Part shown: in pieces, positions 26,832-36,263 of the stretch
Layout: every line of letters starts with the position of its first letter
Position numbering within the stretch: position 1 is the stretch's first letter
NCBI RefSeq assembly: GCF_000718015.1
Contig: NZ_JODY01000007.1
Location: 62,001-126,000, forward strand
Source: Streptomyces catenulae
GTDB taxonomy: Bacteria; Actinomycetota; Actinomycetes; Streptomycetales; Streptomycetaceae
Direction: 5' to 3'
Length of the DNA: 64,000 nucleotides
Made by a program: the position numbers and the translations under genes
The notes under the pieces: generated by a model
Seen by the model: the letters and a program-made list of their open reading frames with translations, nothing else
Databases searched by the model: none
Told to the model about the DNA's origin: nothing

Positions 26832-27821
26832 ATGAGCAACGGCACCAGCCAGAAGACCCCGTCGGCCGCCCGTGAGCGGATCCGCGCCGAGCGGGAGCGG
26901 CAGAAGAAGAAGGACCGGATACGCCGCCAGCTGACGGTCGGCGCCGTCGTGGCGGGCGTCCTGGTCGTCGCGGGCGGCGCCGGGTACGCCGTGGTGAAGG
27001 CGACCGCGCCGACCGGGTGGGAGGCAGCCAAGGAGGCGAAGTCGGTCGCCCCGGCGCACACCCAGGGCAAGAACGGCACCGAGATCCTGATCGGCGACAG
27101 GAGCGCCAAGCAGACCCTGGAGGTCTTCGAGGATCTGCGCTGCCCGATGTGCGCCTCGTTCGAGCAGTCCTCCGGCGCCTCCCTGACCAAGGACATCGAG
27201 AACGGGCGGTACAAGGTCCGCTTCACGATCCTCACCTTCCTCGACGGCGCCCAGGGCGGCGAGGGCTCCAAGAACGCGCTCAGCGCGCTCGGCGCGGCCC
27301 TGAACGTCAGCCCGGAGGCGTTCCTCAAGTACAAGTCGGCGCTCTACTCGCTGAAGAACCACCCCGAGGAGCAGGACGACGCGTTCGCCAAGGACTCCGT
27401 CCTCCTCAAGATCGCGTCCGAGGTGCCGGAGCTGGCGCACAACAAGGGCTTCGAGCAGGCGGTCAAGAAGGGCACCTACGACCGCTGGGCGATGGACATG
27501 ACCGCGCAGTTCGGCCGCAAGGGCGTCAAGGGCACCCCGACGTTCCTGCACGGCGACAAGAAGCTGGTGCTGCCGCAGGTGCCGCAGCAGCGGATGACGC
27601 GGGAGCAGTACAACCAGCTCGCGGACGCCAACTTCAAGAAGATGATCGACAAGGAGTTCGGCCCGGCGGAGGGCGGACCCGGCGTCGCCAAGGGCGAGAA
27701 GGACCCCAGCGGCAAGGACGGCGGCTCCCCCGGCATCGCGAAGGGCGAGAAGGACCCCAGCGCCGCCGAGGGCGGTGCGCCCGGTATCGCCAAGGGCGAG
27801 AAGGACCCGGGCGCGCACTGA
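26832..27821 (+). CDS. Membrane-anchored DsbA-like thioredoxin-fold protein (second copy)
   Basis: A 329-aa paralogue of the preceding gene with the same layout: charged N-terminus, membrane segment about residues 34-56, then CPMC at 104-107 in EDLRCPMCASFE. The active-site dipeptide differs (PM here, PG in the first copy), which usually alters redox potential. The cis-proline loop reads KGTPTF. The last 49 residues are three imperfect copies of a G-PG(V/I)AKGEKDP unit, absent from the first copy. I placed the start at ATG 26832, matching the paralogue start MSN. Confidence 0.9.
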   Translation: MSNGTSQKTPSAARERIRAERERQKKKDRIRRQLTVGAVVAGVLVVAGGAGYAVVKATAPTGWEAAKEAKSVAPAHTQGKNGTEILIGDRSAKQTLEVFEDLRCPMCASFEQSSGASLTKDIENGRYKVRFTILTFLDGAQGGEGSKNALSALGAALNVSPEAFLKYKSALYSLKNHPEEQDDAFAKDSVLLKIASEVPELAHNKGFEQAVKKGTYDRWAMDMTAQFGRKGVKGTPTFLHGDKKLVLPQVPQQRMTREQYNQLADANFKKMIDKEFGPAEGGPGVAKGEKDPSGKDGGSPGIAKGEKDPSAAEGGAPGIAKGEKDPGAH

Positions 27822-27868
27822 GCGGGCGCGGCGGGTGTCCGGCAGGCGGCGGGCGAAAGAATTTCCGA

Positions 27869-27884
27869 TTCCGGCGCGCCGGAA
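27869..27884. repeat. 16-base perfect palindrome before phoD
   Basis: TTCCGGCGCGCCGGAA is a complete palindrome 40 bases upstream of the phoD start and 48 bases after the preceding stop. It could be a dimer-binding site, or the remnant of a terminator. Confidence 0.45.
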
Positions 27885-27910
27885 GGCTCCCCGCCGCCCG
27901 TACCGGCCAG

Positions 27911-27916
27911 TAGGGT
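27911..27916 (+). promoter_or_regulatory. Candidate -10 box (TAGGGT) of phoD
   Basis: TAGGGT ends 8 bases before GTG 27925, which suggests a leaderless mRNA. No -35 was recognised. Confidence 0.5.
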
Positions 27917-27924
27917 GAGCGGCC

Positions 27925-29598
27925 GTGACCGATCATGACCAGCTCTCGCGCCGTACCGCCGTGGCGGCCGCGGCCGCCACCGCCGCCCTGCTGCCGCTCG
28001 CCGCGGCCGCCCCCGCCTCCGCCGCGTCCCGGGCCCCGTCCGCCGCACCCGGCGGGGGCGCGGCGGCGGATCCGCCGGAGTTCCGGCACGGTGTCGCCTC
28101 CGGTGATCCGCTGCCCGACGGCGTCCTGCTGTGGACCCGGGTCACGCCCGACCCGGACGCGGTCCCCGGCTCGGGCCGGGGCGCGGCCACCGACGTGACC
28201 TGGCAGGTGGCCACCGACCGCGGCTTCACGCGGATCGTGGCGGACGGCACGGTACGGACTGCCGCGGCCACCGACCACACCGTCAAGGCCGACGTCCGCG
28301 GGCTGCGCCCGGCCACCGCGTACTTCTACCGCTTCACCGCGGGCGGCCGGACCTCCCCGGTCGGCCGCACCCGGACCGCCCCGGCCCACGACACGGCCGC
28401 CGGTAACGTCCGCTTCGGGGTGGTCTCCTGCGCCAACTGGGAGTCCGGCTACTTCTCGGCCTACCGCCACCTCGCGGCCCGCACCGACCTGGACGCGGTG
28501 CTCCACCTCGGCGACTACCTCTACGAGTACAGGTCCGGCGAGTACCCGGAGTTCAAGGAGGTCGTCCGGCCGCACTCCCCCGCCCACGAACTCCTCACCC
28601 TCGCCGACTACCGCGTCCGGCACGGCGTCCACAAGACCGACCCGGACGCCGCGGCGATGCACGCCGCGCACCCGGTGATCGCGATGTGGGACGACCACGA
28701 GTTCGCCGACAACGCCTGGAAGGGCGGCGCGGTCAACCACCAGCCGGACTCCGAGGGCCCCTGGGCGCGGCGGATGGCGGCGGCGAAGCAGGCGTACTTC
28801 GAGTGGATGCCGGTCCGCCCGTCGACCGCCGGGACCACCTACCGCCGGCTGCGCTTCGGCACCCTCGCCGATCTCCACCTGCTGGACCTGCGGTCGTTCC
28901 GCGACGAGCAGGCGAAGCCGGGCAGCGGCGCGGTCGACGACCCGGGCCGCACGATCACCGGGCGGGCCCAGCTGGACTGGCTCAAGGCGGGTCTGGAGCG
29001 CTCGGACACCGCCTGGCGGCTGGTCGGCACCTCGGTGATGATCTCGCAGGTGGCGTTCGGCTCCGTGCCCGCGCATCTGCTGGAGCCGCTCGCCGAACTC
29101 CTCGGTCTGCCCAAGGAGGGCATCGCCGTCAACACCGACCAGTGGGACGGCTACACCGACGACCGCCGCGAACTGCTGAGCCACCTCAGCGACCGCGGCA
29201 TCGACAACACCGTCTTCCTCACCGGTGACATCCACATGGCGTGGGCCAACGATGTGCCGATGAAGGCGGCGACGTACCCGGCGACCGCGCCGGTGGCGAC
29301 GGAGTTCGTGGTCACCTCCGTCACCTCGGACAACCTCGACGACATCCTGCACGTCGCCCCGGGGACGCTCTCGCTGCCCGCGGCGGCCGCGGTCCGCGCC
29401 GCCAACCGCCATGTGAAGTGGCTGGACATGGACGCGCACGGCTACGGCGTCGTCGACATCGACGCGGCGCGGACGCAGATGGACTACTTCGCCGTCTCCG
29501 ACAAGCGGGACCCGGCGGCCACCAGCACGCTGGTCCGCTCCTACCGGACGCTTTCCGGCACCCAGCGGGTGGAGCGGAGCGACACCCCGGTGCGCTGA
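27925..29598 (+). CDS. phoD: Tat-exported alkaline phosphatase PhoD
   Basis: A 557-aa secreted phosphatase/phosphodiesterase. The N-terminus has a twin-arginine signal (SRRTAVA, an Ala-rich stretch, then APASAA). A fibronectin-like N-domain (about 45-150) precedes the metallophosphatase domain, with [19 protein letters not shown] and LTGDIHMAW as metal-binding motifs. It should release phosphate from organic phosphates outside the cell. In S. coelicolor phoD is PhoP-controlled; I could not identify a convincing PHO box here. The start is GTG 27925. Confidence 0.95.
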   Translation: MTDHDQLSRRTAVAAAAATAALLPLAAAAPASAASRAPSAAPGGGAAADPPEFRHGVASGDPLPDGVLLWTRVTPDPDAVPGSGRGAATDVTWQVATDRGFTRIVADGTVRTAAATDHTVKADVRGLRPATAYFYRFTAGGRTSPVGRTRTAPAHDTAAGNVRFGVVSCANWESGYFSAYRHLAARTDLDAVLHLGDYLYEYRSGEYPEFKEVVRPHSPAHELLTLADYRVRHGVHKTDPDAAAMHAAHPVIAMWDDHEFADNAWKGGAVNHQPDSEGPWARRMAAAKQAYFEWMPVRPSTAGTTYRRLRFGTLADLHLLDLRSFRDEQAKPGSGAVDDPGRTITGRAQLDWLKAGLERSDTAWRLVGTSVMISQVAFGSVPAHLLEPLAELLGLPKEGIAVNTDQWDGYTDDRRELLSHLSDRGIDNTVFLTGDIHMAWANDVPMKAATYPATAPVATEFVVTSVTSDNLDDILHVAPGTLSLPAAAAVRAANRHVKWLDMDAHGYGVVDIDAARTQMDYFAVSDKRDPAATSTLVRSYRTLSGTQRVERSDTPVR

Positions 29599-29609
29599 GC
29601 CCGGGGCGT

Positions 29610-29633
29610 GCGGGGCGTGCCGACGCGCCCCGC
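29610..29633. terminator. Hairpin between phoD and the convergent hydrolase gene
   Basis: GCGGGGCG pairs with CGCCCCGC around an 8-base loop, 12 bases after the phoD stop; the next gene converges from 29693. Confidence 0.5.
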
Positions 29634-29692
29634 GCGCCCGGCCGCGCGCCCGCCCGGAGCGCGGCCTTCCGGCCTCCCCGCTCGGAGCGTCC

Positions 29693-30304
29693 TCAGAGCG
29701 TCTCCAGGAAGCCGAGCGCCGTCCGCCAGGCGGTCTCCGCCGCCTCCTCGTCGTGGTCGGACAGGTCCGGGTCGGTGAAGAGGTGCCCGGCGCCCGGGTA
29801 GCGGTAGATCTCGACGTCCGCCCCGGCCCGCTGCATCTGGAGGTACCAGGCGGTCAGCCAGTCGTGCGGCTCGAACGGGTCCGGGTCCGCGACGTGCAGC
29901 TGGACCGGCAGATCGTCGGCGGTGGCGTCCTCGGCGATGTCCGAGGTGCCGTGCATCAGCAGCAGCCCGCGGGCCTTCTCGTCGGCGAGCGCCAGATTCT
30001 GCGCCACCGCGCCGCCGAAGGAGAAACCGGCGTAGACCAACCCGCGGTCGGAGTACGGCGCCGCCGCCGTGACCGCGCGCCGCAGCAGCGTCTCCTTGCC
30101 GATCTCCTCCTTGATCTCCATACCGTCACCGACCGAGTCCGCGGTCCGCCCGTCGAACAGATCCGGGACGATCACCTCATGGCCCGCGGCCCGCAGCCGG
30201 TCGGCGGCCGCATGCACCGCGGGGCGCAGTCCGCACACCGAGTGGAACAGCACAATCGTCGAGGAACCGCTGGTGGCGGGCTCGGTGGTGGGCGGCACGT
30301 ACAT
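29693..30304 (-). CDS. Dienelactone-hydrolase family protein
   Basis: A 203-aa alpha/beta-hydrolase. The nucleophile elbow is YAGFSFGGAVAQNLAL, with serine in place of the cysteine of classical dienelactone hydrolase; an Asp near VADPDPFEP and the His of PGAGHLFTD can complete a triad. ATG 30304 was chosen with GGGAAG upstream; the longer open frame lacks such a site. The substrate is unknown. It is divergent from the mscS gene. Confidence 0.85.
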   Translation of the reverse strand: MYVPPTTEPATSGSSTIVLFHSVCGLRPAVHAAADRLRAAGHEVIVPDLFDGRTADSVGDGMEIKEEIGKETLLRRAVTAAAPYSDRGLVYAGFSFGGAVAQNLALADEKARGLLLMHGTSDIAEDATADDLPVQLHVADPDPFEPHDWLTAWYLQMQRAGADVEIYRYPGAGHLFTDPDLSDHDEEAAETAWRTALGFLETL

Positions 30305-30463
30305 CACTTCCCTGTCGTCGGACGGCGGCCTCCCATCCTGCCAGGCCGCGTCGCGGCCCCCGTCACAGCCGCCCCGCGCCGGGTGCCGTACCGTGCCCTG
30401 ATGCCGTACGCCGACCACCGGGGTACGGCTGACGGGCACCCCGAGCCGAGGAGGAATCGCGAC

Positions 30464-31555
30464 GTGTCCCTGGAGGACGTCCTGCGCCCGCTGAGCGTCA
30501 TCGGCGGTTCGGTCGTCGTCACGGCCGTCCTGGGCTGGCTCGCCGACCGCGTACTGCGCCGGATCGACGCCGCCCACCCCGAGACCCCGCTGTGGGGCGC
30601 GCTACGGCGCTGCCGCATACCGCTACAGGTGGTCTTCTGCGCCGCACTGCTGCGCGGGTCGTACGACGCGACCGGTCTCGACCTGGTACGCGACCACCAC
30701 GTGGGCATCGGCCGGGGGCTGACCCTGGTGCTGATCGCGGCGTCCGCGTGGCTGACGGTGCGCGCCGCGGCGGCCATCGTCCAGTCGTCGTACTCGCGCT
30801 ACGCCGCCAATGCGCACGACGCGGCGCGGGTGCGGCGGGTGCGGACGCAGATCACGCTGATCCAGCGGGTGGTCAGCGCGATCGTGATCATCGTGGCGGC
30901 CGCGGCGATGCTGCTGACCTTCCCGGCGATGCGGGCGGTCGGCACCTCGGTGCTGGCCTCGGCCGGACTGCTGGGCATCGTCGCCGGTGTCGCCGCCCAG
31001 TCGACGCTGGGCAATCTCTTCGCCGGGCTGCAGATCGCCTTCGGCGACATGGTGCGCATCGGCGACACGGTCGTGGTCAACGGCGAGATGGGCACGGTCG
31101 AGGAGATCACCCTGACGTATCTGACCGTGCGGACCTGGGACGAGCGGCGGATCACGATGCCGGTGTCGTACTTCACCGGCACCCCGTTCGAGAACTGGTC
31201 GCGCGGTGGCGCCCAGCTGACCGGCACGGTCTTCCTCCACCTCGACCACTCGGCGCCGCTGGAGAAGATGCGCGAGCAGCTGCACCAGATCCTCCAGGAG
31301 TGCCCGGAGTGGGACGGCCGCGCCTGGAGCCTGCTGGTGACGGACACCACGCCGTCGACGCTGGTGGTCCGTGCGCTGGTCACCGCCCGCGACTCGGACG
31401 CGCTGTGGCAGGTGCGCTGCCGGGTCCGCGAACGGCTGGTCACCTGGCTGGCGGCCGAGCACCCGCACGCGCTGCCGCGGATCACCACCACGGCGGCGGC
31501 GCCCGCCGACCATCCCCTGGAGCCGGTCCGGCAGCGCACCGGCGAGGAGCACTGA
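30464..31555 (+). CDS. mscS: Small-conductance mechanosensitive channel, MscS family
   Basis: A 363-aa protein with about four membrane segments. The pore-lining helix and following beta domain are recognisable as AGLLGIVAGVAAQSTLGNLF, then GDMVRIGDTVVVNGEMGTVEEI. The start is GTG 30464 because GAGGAGG lies about 9 bases upstream; an ATG at 30401 is in frame but without such a site. It should open on osmotic downshock. It ends at a bidirectional terminator facing the Na+/H+ antiporter gene. Confidence 0.93.
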   Translation: MSLEDVLRPLSVIGGSVVVTAVLGWLADRVLRRIDAAHPETPLWGALRRCRIPLQVVFCAALLRGSYDATGLDLVRDHHVGIGRGLTLVLIAASAWLTVRAAAAIVQSSYSRYAANAHDAARVRRVRTQITLIQRVVSAIVIIVAAAAMLLTFPAMRAVGTSVLASAGLLGIVAGVAAQSTLGNLFAGLQIAFGDMVRIGDTVVVNGEMGTVEEITLTYLTVRTWDERRITMPVSYFTGTPFENWSRGGAQLTGTVFLHLDHSAPLEKMREQLHQILQECPEWDGRAWSLLVTDTTPSTLVVRALVTARDSDALWQVRCRVRERLVTWLAAEHPHALPRITTTAAAPADHPLEPVRQRTGEEH

Positions 31556-31558
31556 CCG

Positions 31559-31594
31559 CGCGGGGCCCGGCCCGTTCCCGGACCGGGCCCCGCG
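31559..31594. terminator. Bidirectional terminator
   Basis: GCCGGGGCCCGG-type stem: CGCGGGGCCCGG at 31559-31570 pairs with 31583-31594 (12 bp, 12-base loop) between the convergent mscS and antiporter genes. Confidence 0.75.
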
Positions 31595-31598
31595 GCGC

Positions 31599-33206
31599 TC
31601 AGTCGTGGACCTCCGGCGTGCTGCGCAGGCTGCGCATGTCGAGCTGGCGCAGCACCCGGTCGACGATCTCCGGGTCGGCGCCCGGCTCGTTGCGGGCGGC
31701 GAGCACCTCGTGGCGCGCGGCGGAGAGCATCTCGTTCTGGATGCGCTGCACCTTCTTCATCCGGGTGATCCGCTTCTCGAAGTGCTCGCGCCGGTCGTCG
31801 TCGACGATGTCCGGCGAGATCCGCGCCCCGATGTCGTACGCGCGGCGGGCCAGCTGCTCGTTGATCTCCTCGGGCAGCTCCTCGACCTCCAGGATCTCCT
31901 TGAGGCGGTGCTTGGACGCCTTGATGACGCGGAGCGCCAGCGCCCGCTCCTGCTCCTCCTCCGCCTCCGTGTCGGCCTTCACCCGCAGCTTGCGCACCAG
32001 CCACGGCAGCGTCAGGCCCTGCACGATGAGGGTGGTGAGCACCACCGCGAAGGCGATGAAGAGGATCTCCTCACGCGCCGGGAAGTCCCCGCCGTCGTCG
32101 ACGGTGTACGGGATGGCCAGCGCCAGCGCGACCGACGCCACCCCGCGCATCCCCGACCACCACATGATGAGCGTCTCCCGCCACGACATCGGGATGTCCT
32201 CGTCGATGTCGCGCCGTTTGTGCATCCGCTTCGCCAGCCAGGCGGCGGGCAGCAGCCACAGCAGCCGGACGACGACGACCACGGCGACGACGGCGGCACC
32301 GGCGCGCAGCAGTTCGGTCCAGTGGCCGGAGGCGGCGCCGACGACGTTGTGCAGCTCCAGGCCGATCAGCCCGAAGGCGACGCCGGTGACGAGGGTGTCG
32401 ACGATCTCCCAGAAGGTGTAACCGGCCAGGCGGCCCATCACGTCGTCGGCGTCGACCGCGTACTCGGCGAGGAAGAGCGCGCAGGTCAGCACGGCGAGGA
32501 CGCCGGATCCGTGGAACTCCTCGGCGATGACGTAGCCGACGAACGGGACCAGCAGCGTCAGGCCGATCTGGAGCGTGGGGTCGCCGAGTATGCCCATCAG
32601 CTTGTTGGCGATCCAGCCGACGACCAGGCCGACGGCGAGGGCGACGACGGCGGAGAGCACCAGGGAGCCGACGGCGCCGGGTGCGGAGAAGGTGCCGCTG
32701 ACGGCCGCCGCGAGGGCGACGTGGTAGAGGACGATCGCGGTGACGTCGTTGAAGAGGCCCTCGCCCTCCAGGATGGAGACCATGCGGCGGGGCAGCCCCA
32801 GCTTGCCGGCGACCGCGGTCGCGGCGACCGGATCGGGCGGGGCGACGAGTGCGCCGAGCACCACGGCGGCGGCCAGCGGCATCCCCGGCACGACGGCTTG
32901 GGCGACCGCGGCGACCGCCGCGGTGGTGGCGAAGACCAGCGCGACGGCGAGCAGGAAGATCGGGCGGATGTTCGCCGTGAACTGGCGCCAGGAGGTGCGC
33001 TGGACCGCCGCGTAGAGCAGCGGCGGCAGCACCAGCGGAAGGATGTACTCGGGCGGGATGTCGACGTTCGGGACGAACGGCAGGAGCGCGAGGACACCAC
33101 CGGCCAGGGTCATCAGCACCGGCGAGGGCAGGCCCAGCCGGTCACCGAGGGGGACCGTGACCACCGCCCCCAGGAGAAGCACGAACAGCAGGGCGAGCTG
33201 GTCCAC
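31599..33206 (-). CDS. Na+/H+ antiporter (CPA1/NhaP type)
   Basis: A 535-aa transporter with about 12 hydrophobic segments over residues 1-390. The ion-site motif EGEGLFNDVTAIVLY carries the family Asn-Asp pair, and MWWSGMRGVASVALAL is the other signature. A charged, partly coiled cytoplasmic tail covers about 390-535. GTG 33206 has GGAGCG 8 bases upstream and is preferred to the TTG nine codons earlier. It probably handles sodium and pH homeostasis. Confidence 0.93.
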   Translation of the reverse strand: MDQLALLFVLLLGAVVTVPLGDRLGLPSPVLMTLAGGVLALLPFVPNVDIPPEYILPLVLPPLLYAAVQRTSWRQFTANIRPIFLLAVALVFATTAAVAAVAQAVVPGMPLAAAVVLGALVAPPDPVAATAVAGKLGLPRRMVSILEGEGLFNDVTAIVLYHVALAAAVSGTFSAPGAVGSLVLSAVVALAVGLVVGWIANKLMGILGDPTLQIGLTLLVPFVGYVIAEEFHGSGVLAVLTCALFLAEYAVDADDVMGRLAGYTFWEIVDTLVTGVAFGLIGLELHNVVGAASGHWTELLRAGAAVVAVVVVVRLLWLLPAAWLAKRMHKRRDIDEDIPMSWRETLIMWWSGMRGVASVALALAIPYTVDDGGDFPAREEILFIAFAVVLTTLIVQGLTLPWLVRKLRVKADTEAEEEQERALALRVIKASKHRLKEILEVEELPEEINEQLARRAYDIGARISPDIVDDDRREHFEKRITRMKKVQRIQNEMLSAARHEVLAARNEPGADPEIVDRVLRQLDMRSLRSTPEVHD

Positions 33207-33321
33207 GGGGTTACGCTCCGGGGTCGGGATCAATCACTTTTCGCCCCAAGCCTGCCATGCCCGGACAGAAAGCGGACGATCATCTTCCGCTGCCGATCCG
33301 GGCCCGGCACCCGACGGACCG

Positions 33322-34263
33322 TCAGGAACTCTCGTCCCGCACGGTGTCCAGCGCCCGCTGGAGATCTTCGGGATAGGCGCTCTCGAACTCGACCCAGCGG
33401 CCGTCCGAAGGGTGCTCGAACCCGAGCCGCACCGCGTGCAGCCACTGCCGGGTCAGCCCCAGCCGCTTCGCCATCGTCGGGTCCGCGCCGTACGTCAGGT
33501 CGCCGACACAGGGGTGACGGTGGGCGGACATGTGCACCCGGATCTGGTGGGTGCGGCCGGTCTCCAGCTTGATGTCGAGGAGGCTGGCGGCGCGGAACGC
33601 CTCGATGAGGTCGTAGTGGGTGACCGACGGCTTGCCCTCGGCGATCACCGCCCACTTGTAGTCGTGCTGCGGATGACGGCCGATGGGGGCGTCGATGGTG
33701 CCGCTCATCGGGTCCGGGTGGCCCTGGACCAGCGCGTTGTACCGCTTCTCCGGGACGCGCTCCTTGAACTGCCGCTTCAGCGAGGTGTAGGCGCGCTCGG
33801 ACTTGGCGACGACCATCAGGCCGGAGGTGCCGACGTCCAGGCGGTGCACGATGCCCTGGCGCTCGGCGGCGCCGGAGGTGGAGATGCGGTACCCGGCGGC
33901 GGCCAGCCCGCCGATGACGGTGGTGCCGGTCCAGCCGGGGCTGGGGTGCGCGGCGACACCGACCGGCTTCATGATCACGACGATGTCGTCGTCGTCATGG
34001 ACGATCTCCATGCCCTCGACGGGCTCGGCGACGATCTCGACCGGCGCCGCCGCCCGCGGCATCTCGACCTCCAGCCAGGCACCGCCGTGCACCCGCTCGG
34101 ACTTCATCACCTCCGAGCCGTCCACCCGGACCTTGCCGGCGGCCGCCAGCTCGGCGGCCTTCGTACGGGAGAAGCCGAACATGCGGGCCAGCGCGGCGTC
34201 GACGCGCTCGCCCTCCAGGCCGTCCGGTACGGGCAGGGTGCGGATATCGGGAAGCGTGCTCAC
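33322..34263 (-). CDS. rluD: RluD-type 23S rRNA pseudouridine synthase
   Basis: A 313-aa enzyme with an N-terminal S4 domain (about 15-75: [22 protein letters not shown]) and a catalytic domain with the active aspartate in [31 protein letters not shown] and [10 protein letters not shown] are further family motifs. It is expected to modify helix 69 uridines of 23S rRNA. The start is GTG 34263. The lspA gene lies upstream with 79 bases between, the common lspA-rluD order. Confidence 0.94.
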   Translation of the reverse strand: MSTLPDIRTLPVPDGLEGERVDAALARMFGFSRTKAAELAAAGKVRVDGSEVMKSERVHGGAWLEVEMPRAAAPVEIVAEPVEGMEIVHDDDDIVVIMKPVGVAAHPSPGWTGTTVIGGLAAAGYRISTSGAAERQGIVHRLDVGTSGLMVVAKSERAYTSLKRQFKERVPEKRYNALVQGHPDPMSGTIDAPIGRHPQHDYKWAVIAEGKPSVTHYDLIEAFRAASLLDIKLETGRTHQIRVHMSAHRHPCVGDLTYGADPTMAKRLGLTRQWLHAVRLGFEHPSDGRWVEFESAYPEDLQRALDTVRDESS

Positions 34264-34342
34264 CCCACGAGTATGGCAGTCCGACCGGGGTGGCCCGCCC
34301 GGCGGCCGCGGGCGGGCGCCGGGGCCCCTTTCCCGGGGCGGT

Positions 34343-34945
34343 TCAGTCCTTGTGGACCGTGCCGTCCGGGTCCAGGCCGCGGAAGGAGAGGATCACGATC
34401 AGGATGCCGCCGCAGACGATCGCGGAGTCGGCGAGGTTGAAGACCGCGAAGTGCGCCGGGGCGATGAAGTCGACCACCGCGCCCTCGAAGACGCCCGGCG
34501 AGCGGAAGAGCCGGTCGGTGAGGTTGCCGAAGGCGCCGCCGAGCAGCAGGCCCAGCGCGATGGCCCACGGCAGGCTGTAGAGCTTGCGGGCGATCCGGAA
34601 GATCACCACGATCACCACCACCGCGATGATGGTGAGGAAGATCGTCAGCGCCTCCCCCATGCTGAACGCCGCCCCGCGGTTACGGATCACCTCGAACTGC
34701 AGCAGCGTCCCGATCACCTCGACCGGCGCATGGTGCTCCAGCTCCGCGACCACCAGCAGCTTGCTGCCCAGGTCCAGCAGGTACGCGACGAGGGCGACCA
34801 GCAGCAGGGCCGGGATACGCCGCTTGCCGCGGCTCTCGGCCCGCTCCGGCTCCGCCGGACGTCCCCCCTCCGAACCCGCGTCGGACTCCGCCCCGGAACC
34901 CGATCCGGATTCCGGCGTACCGGTGATGCGTTCCGCCTCTGCCAC
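34343..34945 (-). CDS. lspA: Lipoprotein signal peptidase
   Basis: A 200-aa aspartic peptidase that cleaves the signal peptide of prolipoproteins in the membrane. Four membrane segments follow a polar, Glu/Ser-rich N-terminal extension of about 40 residues. The catalytic aspartates are D144 in GNLTDRLFR and D173 in [17 protein letters not shown] is also conserved. The start is GTG 34945. rluD follows downstream. The N-terminal extension is longer than in enterobacterial LspA but usual for actinobacteria. Confidence 0.96.
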   Translation of the reverse strand: MAEAERITGTPESGSGSGAESDAGSEGGRPAEPERAESRGKRRIPALLLVALVAYLLDLGSKLLVVAELEHHAPVEVIGTLLQFEVIRNRGAAFSMGEALTIFLTIIAVVVIVVIFRIARKLYSLPWAIALGLLLGGAFGNLTDRLFRSPGVFEGAVVDFIAPAHFAVFNLADSAIVCGGILIVILSFRGLDPDGTVHKD

Positions 34946-35140
34946 TGTGTGCGTCCCTCAGCCCGTAGCGTCCCCGCCAGGCCACGCCTGGCTGAGGAAC
35001 GAGGGTACGACACACACCTGATCCGGCGCCGGGGCCGGGGGCACCCGGCGACAGCCGTACGCGGGGCGCGGCGGCCGGGCGCCGGACGGCCGCCAGGGGC
35101 AGGGGCCCGGCCACGCCCCGGCGCACGGCGGCCCCGCGCA

Positions 35141-35167
35141 CGCCCCGGGCGGGACGCCGCCGGGGCG
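35141..35167 (-). terminator. Hairpin after the DksA/TraR-like gene
   Basis: CGCCCCGGGCGG-GACG-CCGCCGGGGCG forms an 11-bp stem with one bulged G and a 4-base loop, 30 bases beyond the stop of the minus-strand zinc-finger gene and before lspA. Confidence 0.6.
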
Positions 35168-35196
35168 CCGGGGGCCGCCGCCCGCCCCGCGCCGCG

Positions 35197-36015
35197 TCAG
35201 CCCCGCCGCTCCTGTTTCTGCTTGCACTCCACACAGAGGGTGGCCCGGGGGAACGCCTGCATCCGTGCCTTGCCGATCGGGTTCCCGCAGTTCTCGCAGA
35301 GGCCGTACGTGCCCGCGTCCAGGCGGCCCAGCGCGCGTTCGGTCTGGAGCAGCATCTCGCGGGCGTTGGAGGCCAGCGCCAGCTCGTGCTCGCGGGTGAT
35401 GTTCTTGGTGCCGGTGTCCGCCTCGTCGTCCCCCGCGCCGTCCCCGGAGTCGCGCATCAGCCCGGCGATGGCGTCCTCGGAGGCCACGATCTCGGCCCGC
35501 AGCCGTACCGTCTCCCCCAGCAGCCCGGTCCGCGCCTCGTCGACCTCCTCCGGGGTCCAGGGTTCCTCGCCCGGCCGGACGGCCAGGTCGTCGGGGGCGG
35601 CGGCCACGAGCGCCGTGGGTACCGCCGGGTCCGTACCGTGCGCCGCGGCCGCGGTCTTCTTCGCCACCACCGTCTTGGCTCCCGTCTTCCTCGCCGTCGC
35701 CTTCGCGGCGGTCGCCTTCTTCGCCGGGGCCTTGGCCACGGTCGTCCTGCGCGCCGTACTCTCCGTGGCCGCCGCCTTCTCGGCAGGGGCCTTCCTCGCC
35801 GCCGCCTTCTTGGCCGGGGCCTTCTTGACCGCCGCCTTCTTGGCCGGGGCCTTCTTCGCCGCGGTCTTCCGCGCCGCGGCCTGCTTCGCCGGGGCCTGCT
35901 TCTCCGGGGTGCCCGAAGTGGGCGCACCGGCCTCCTGGGGAGCGGCCGGACGTGCCGTACCGGGCTCCTCGGCGGGTGCCGTGCTCTTCTTCGCGGCGGA
36001 CTTCTTCGCCACCAT
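35197..36015 (-). CDS. DksA/TraR zinc-finger protein with Lys/Ala-rich N-terminal tail
   Basis: A 272-aa protein. Residues of about 1-125 are a low-complexity tail of KKAPAKKAA-type units, like the tails of histone-H1-like and HupS proteins. The C-terminal part has a coiled-coil helix pair and a C4 zinc site, CENCGNPIGKARM then LCVECKQ, as in DksA/TraR. ATG 36015 has GAAGGGG about 10 bases upstream. DksA proteins bind RNA polymerase through the coiled coil; the basic tail suggests extra DNA or RNA contact. The role in this organism is unknown. Confidence 0.85.
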   Translation of the reverse strand: MVAKKSAAKKSTAPAEEPGTARPAAPQEAGAPTSGTPEKQAPAKQAAARKTAAKKAPAKKAAVKKAPAKKAAARKAPAEKAAATESTARRTTVAKAPAKKATAAKATARKTGAKTVVAKKTAAAAHGTDPAVPTALVAAAPDDLAVRPGEEPWTPEEVDEARTGLLGETVRLRAEIVASEDAIAGLMRDSGDGAGDDEADTGTKNITREHELALASNAREMLLQTERALGRLDAGTYGLCENCGNPIGKARMQAFPRATLCVECKQKQERRG

Positions 36016-36028
36016 GGCCGCGACCCCT

Positions 36029-36040
36029 TCACATATGTGA
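36029..36040. promoter_or_regulatory. AT-rich palindrome before the DksA/TraR-like gene
   Basis: TCACATATGTGA is a perfect 12-base palindrome 13 bases upstream of the ATG, inside an unusually AT-rich patch that also holds TTCGCGAA (36046-36053). It may overlap the promoter or the start of the transcript. Confidence 0.45.
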
Positions 36041-36251
36041 TTTAGTTCGCGAATCGTGACGGGAACGATAAATCGCCGCACGGGCCGCGGCAATGGGACG
36101 CACCGCCCGTACCCCCGCTCCGCCCCGCTCCCACCCCGCCGCCGCCCGGCACACCACGGCCCCGGCGGCCCGCCCGCCCCGGCCGCGTTCGGGTGGCCCC
36201 CCGCGGCCGGGGCCACCGGAAATCCGGTCGGTCACCGTCCCGGCCGCCCCG

Positions 36252-36257
36252 TACACT
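36252..36257 (+). promoter_or_regulatory. Candidate -10 box (TACACT) of ileS
   Basis: TACACT fits TANNNT and lies just before the T-box leader, so transcription would start near 36264. The -35 region (around CGGTCA at 36229) is a poor match. Confidence 0.5.
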
Positions 36258-36263
36258 GGGCGC

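Noticed and set aside
27905..27935. Possible PHO box over the phoD start (GGTCAC and GCTCAC on the minus strand)
   Set aside because: The two units are 10 bases apart instead of 11 and match the consensus poorly, so I did not call it.
33207..33233. TTG start for the Na+/H+ antiporter nine codons upstream
   Set aside because: The GTG at 33206 has a well-spaced GGAGCG, while the TTG has none.
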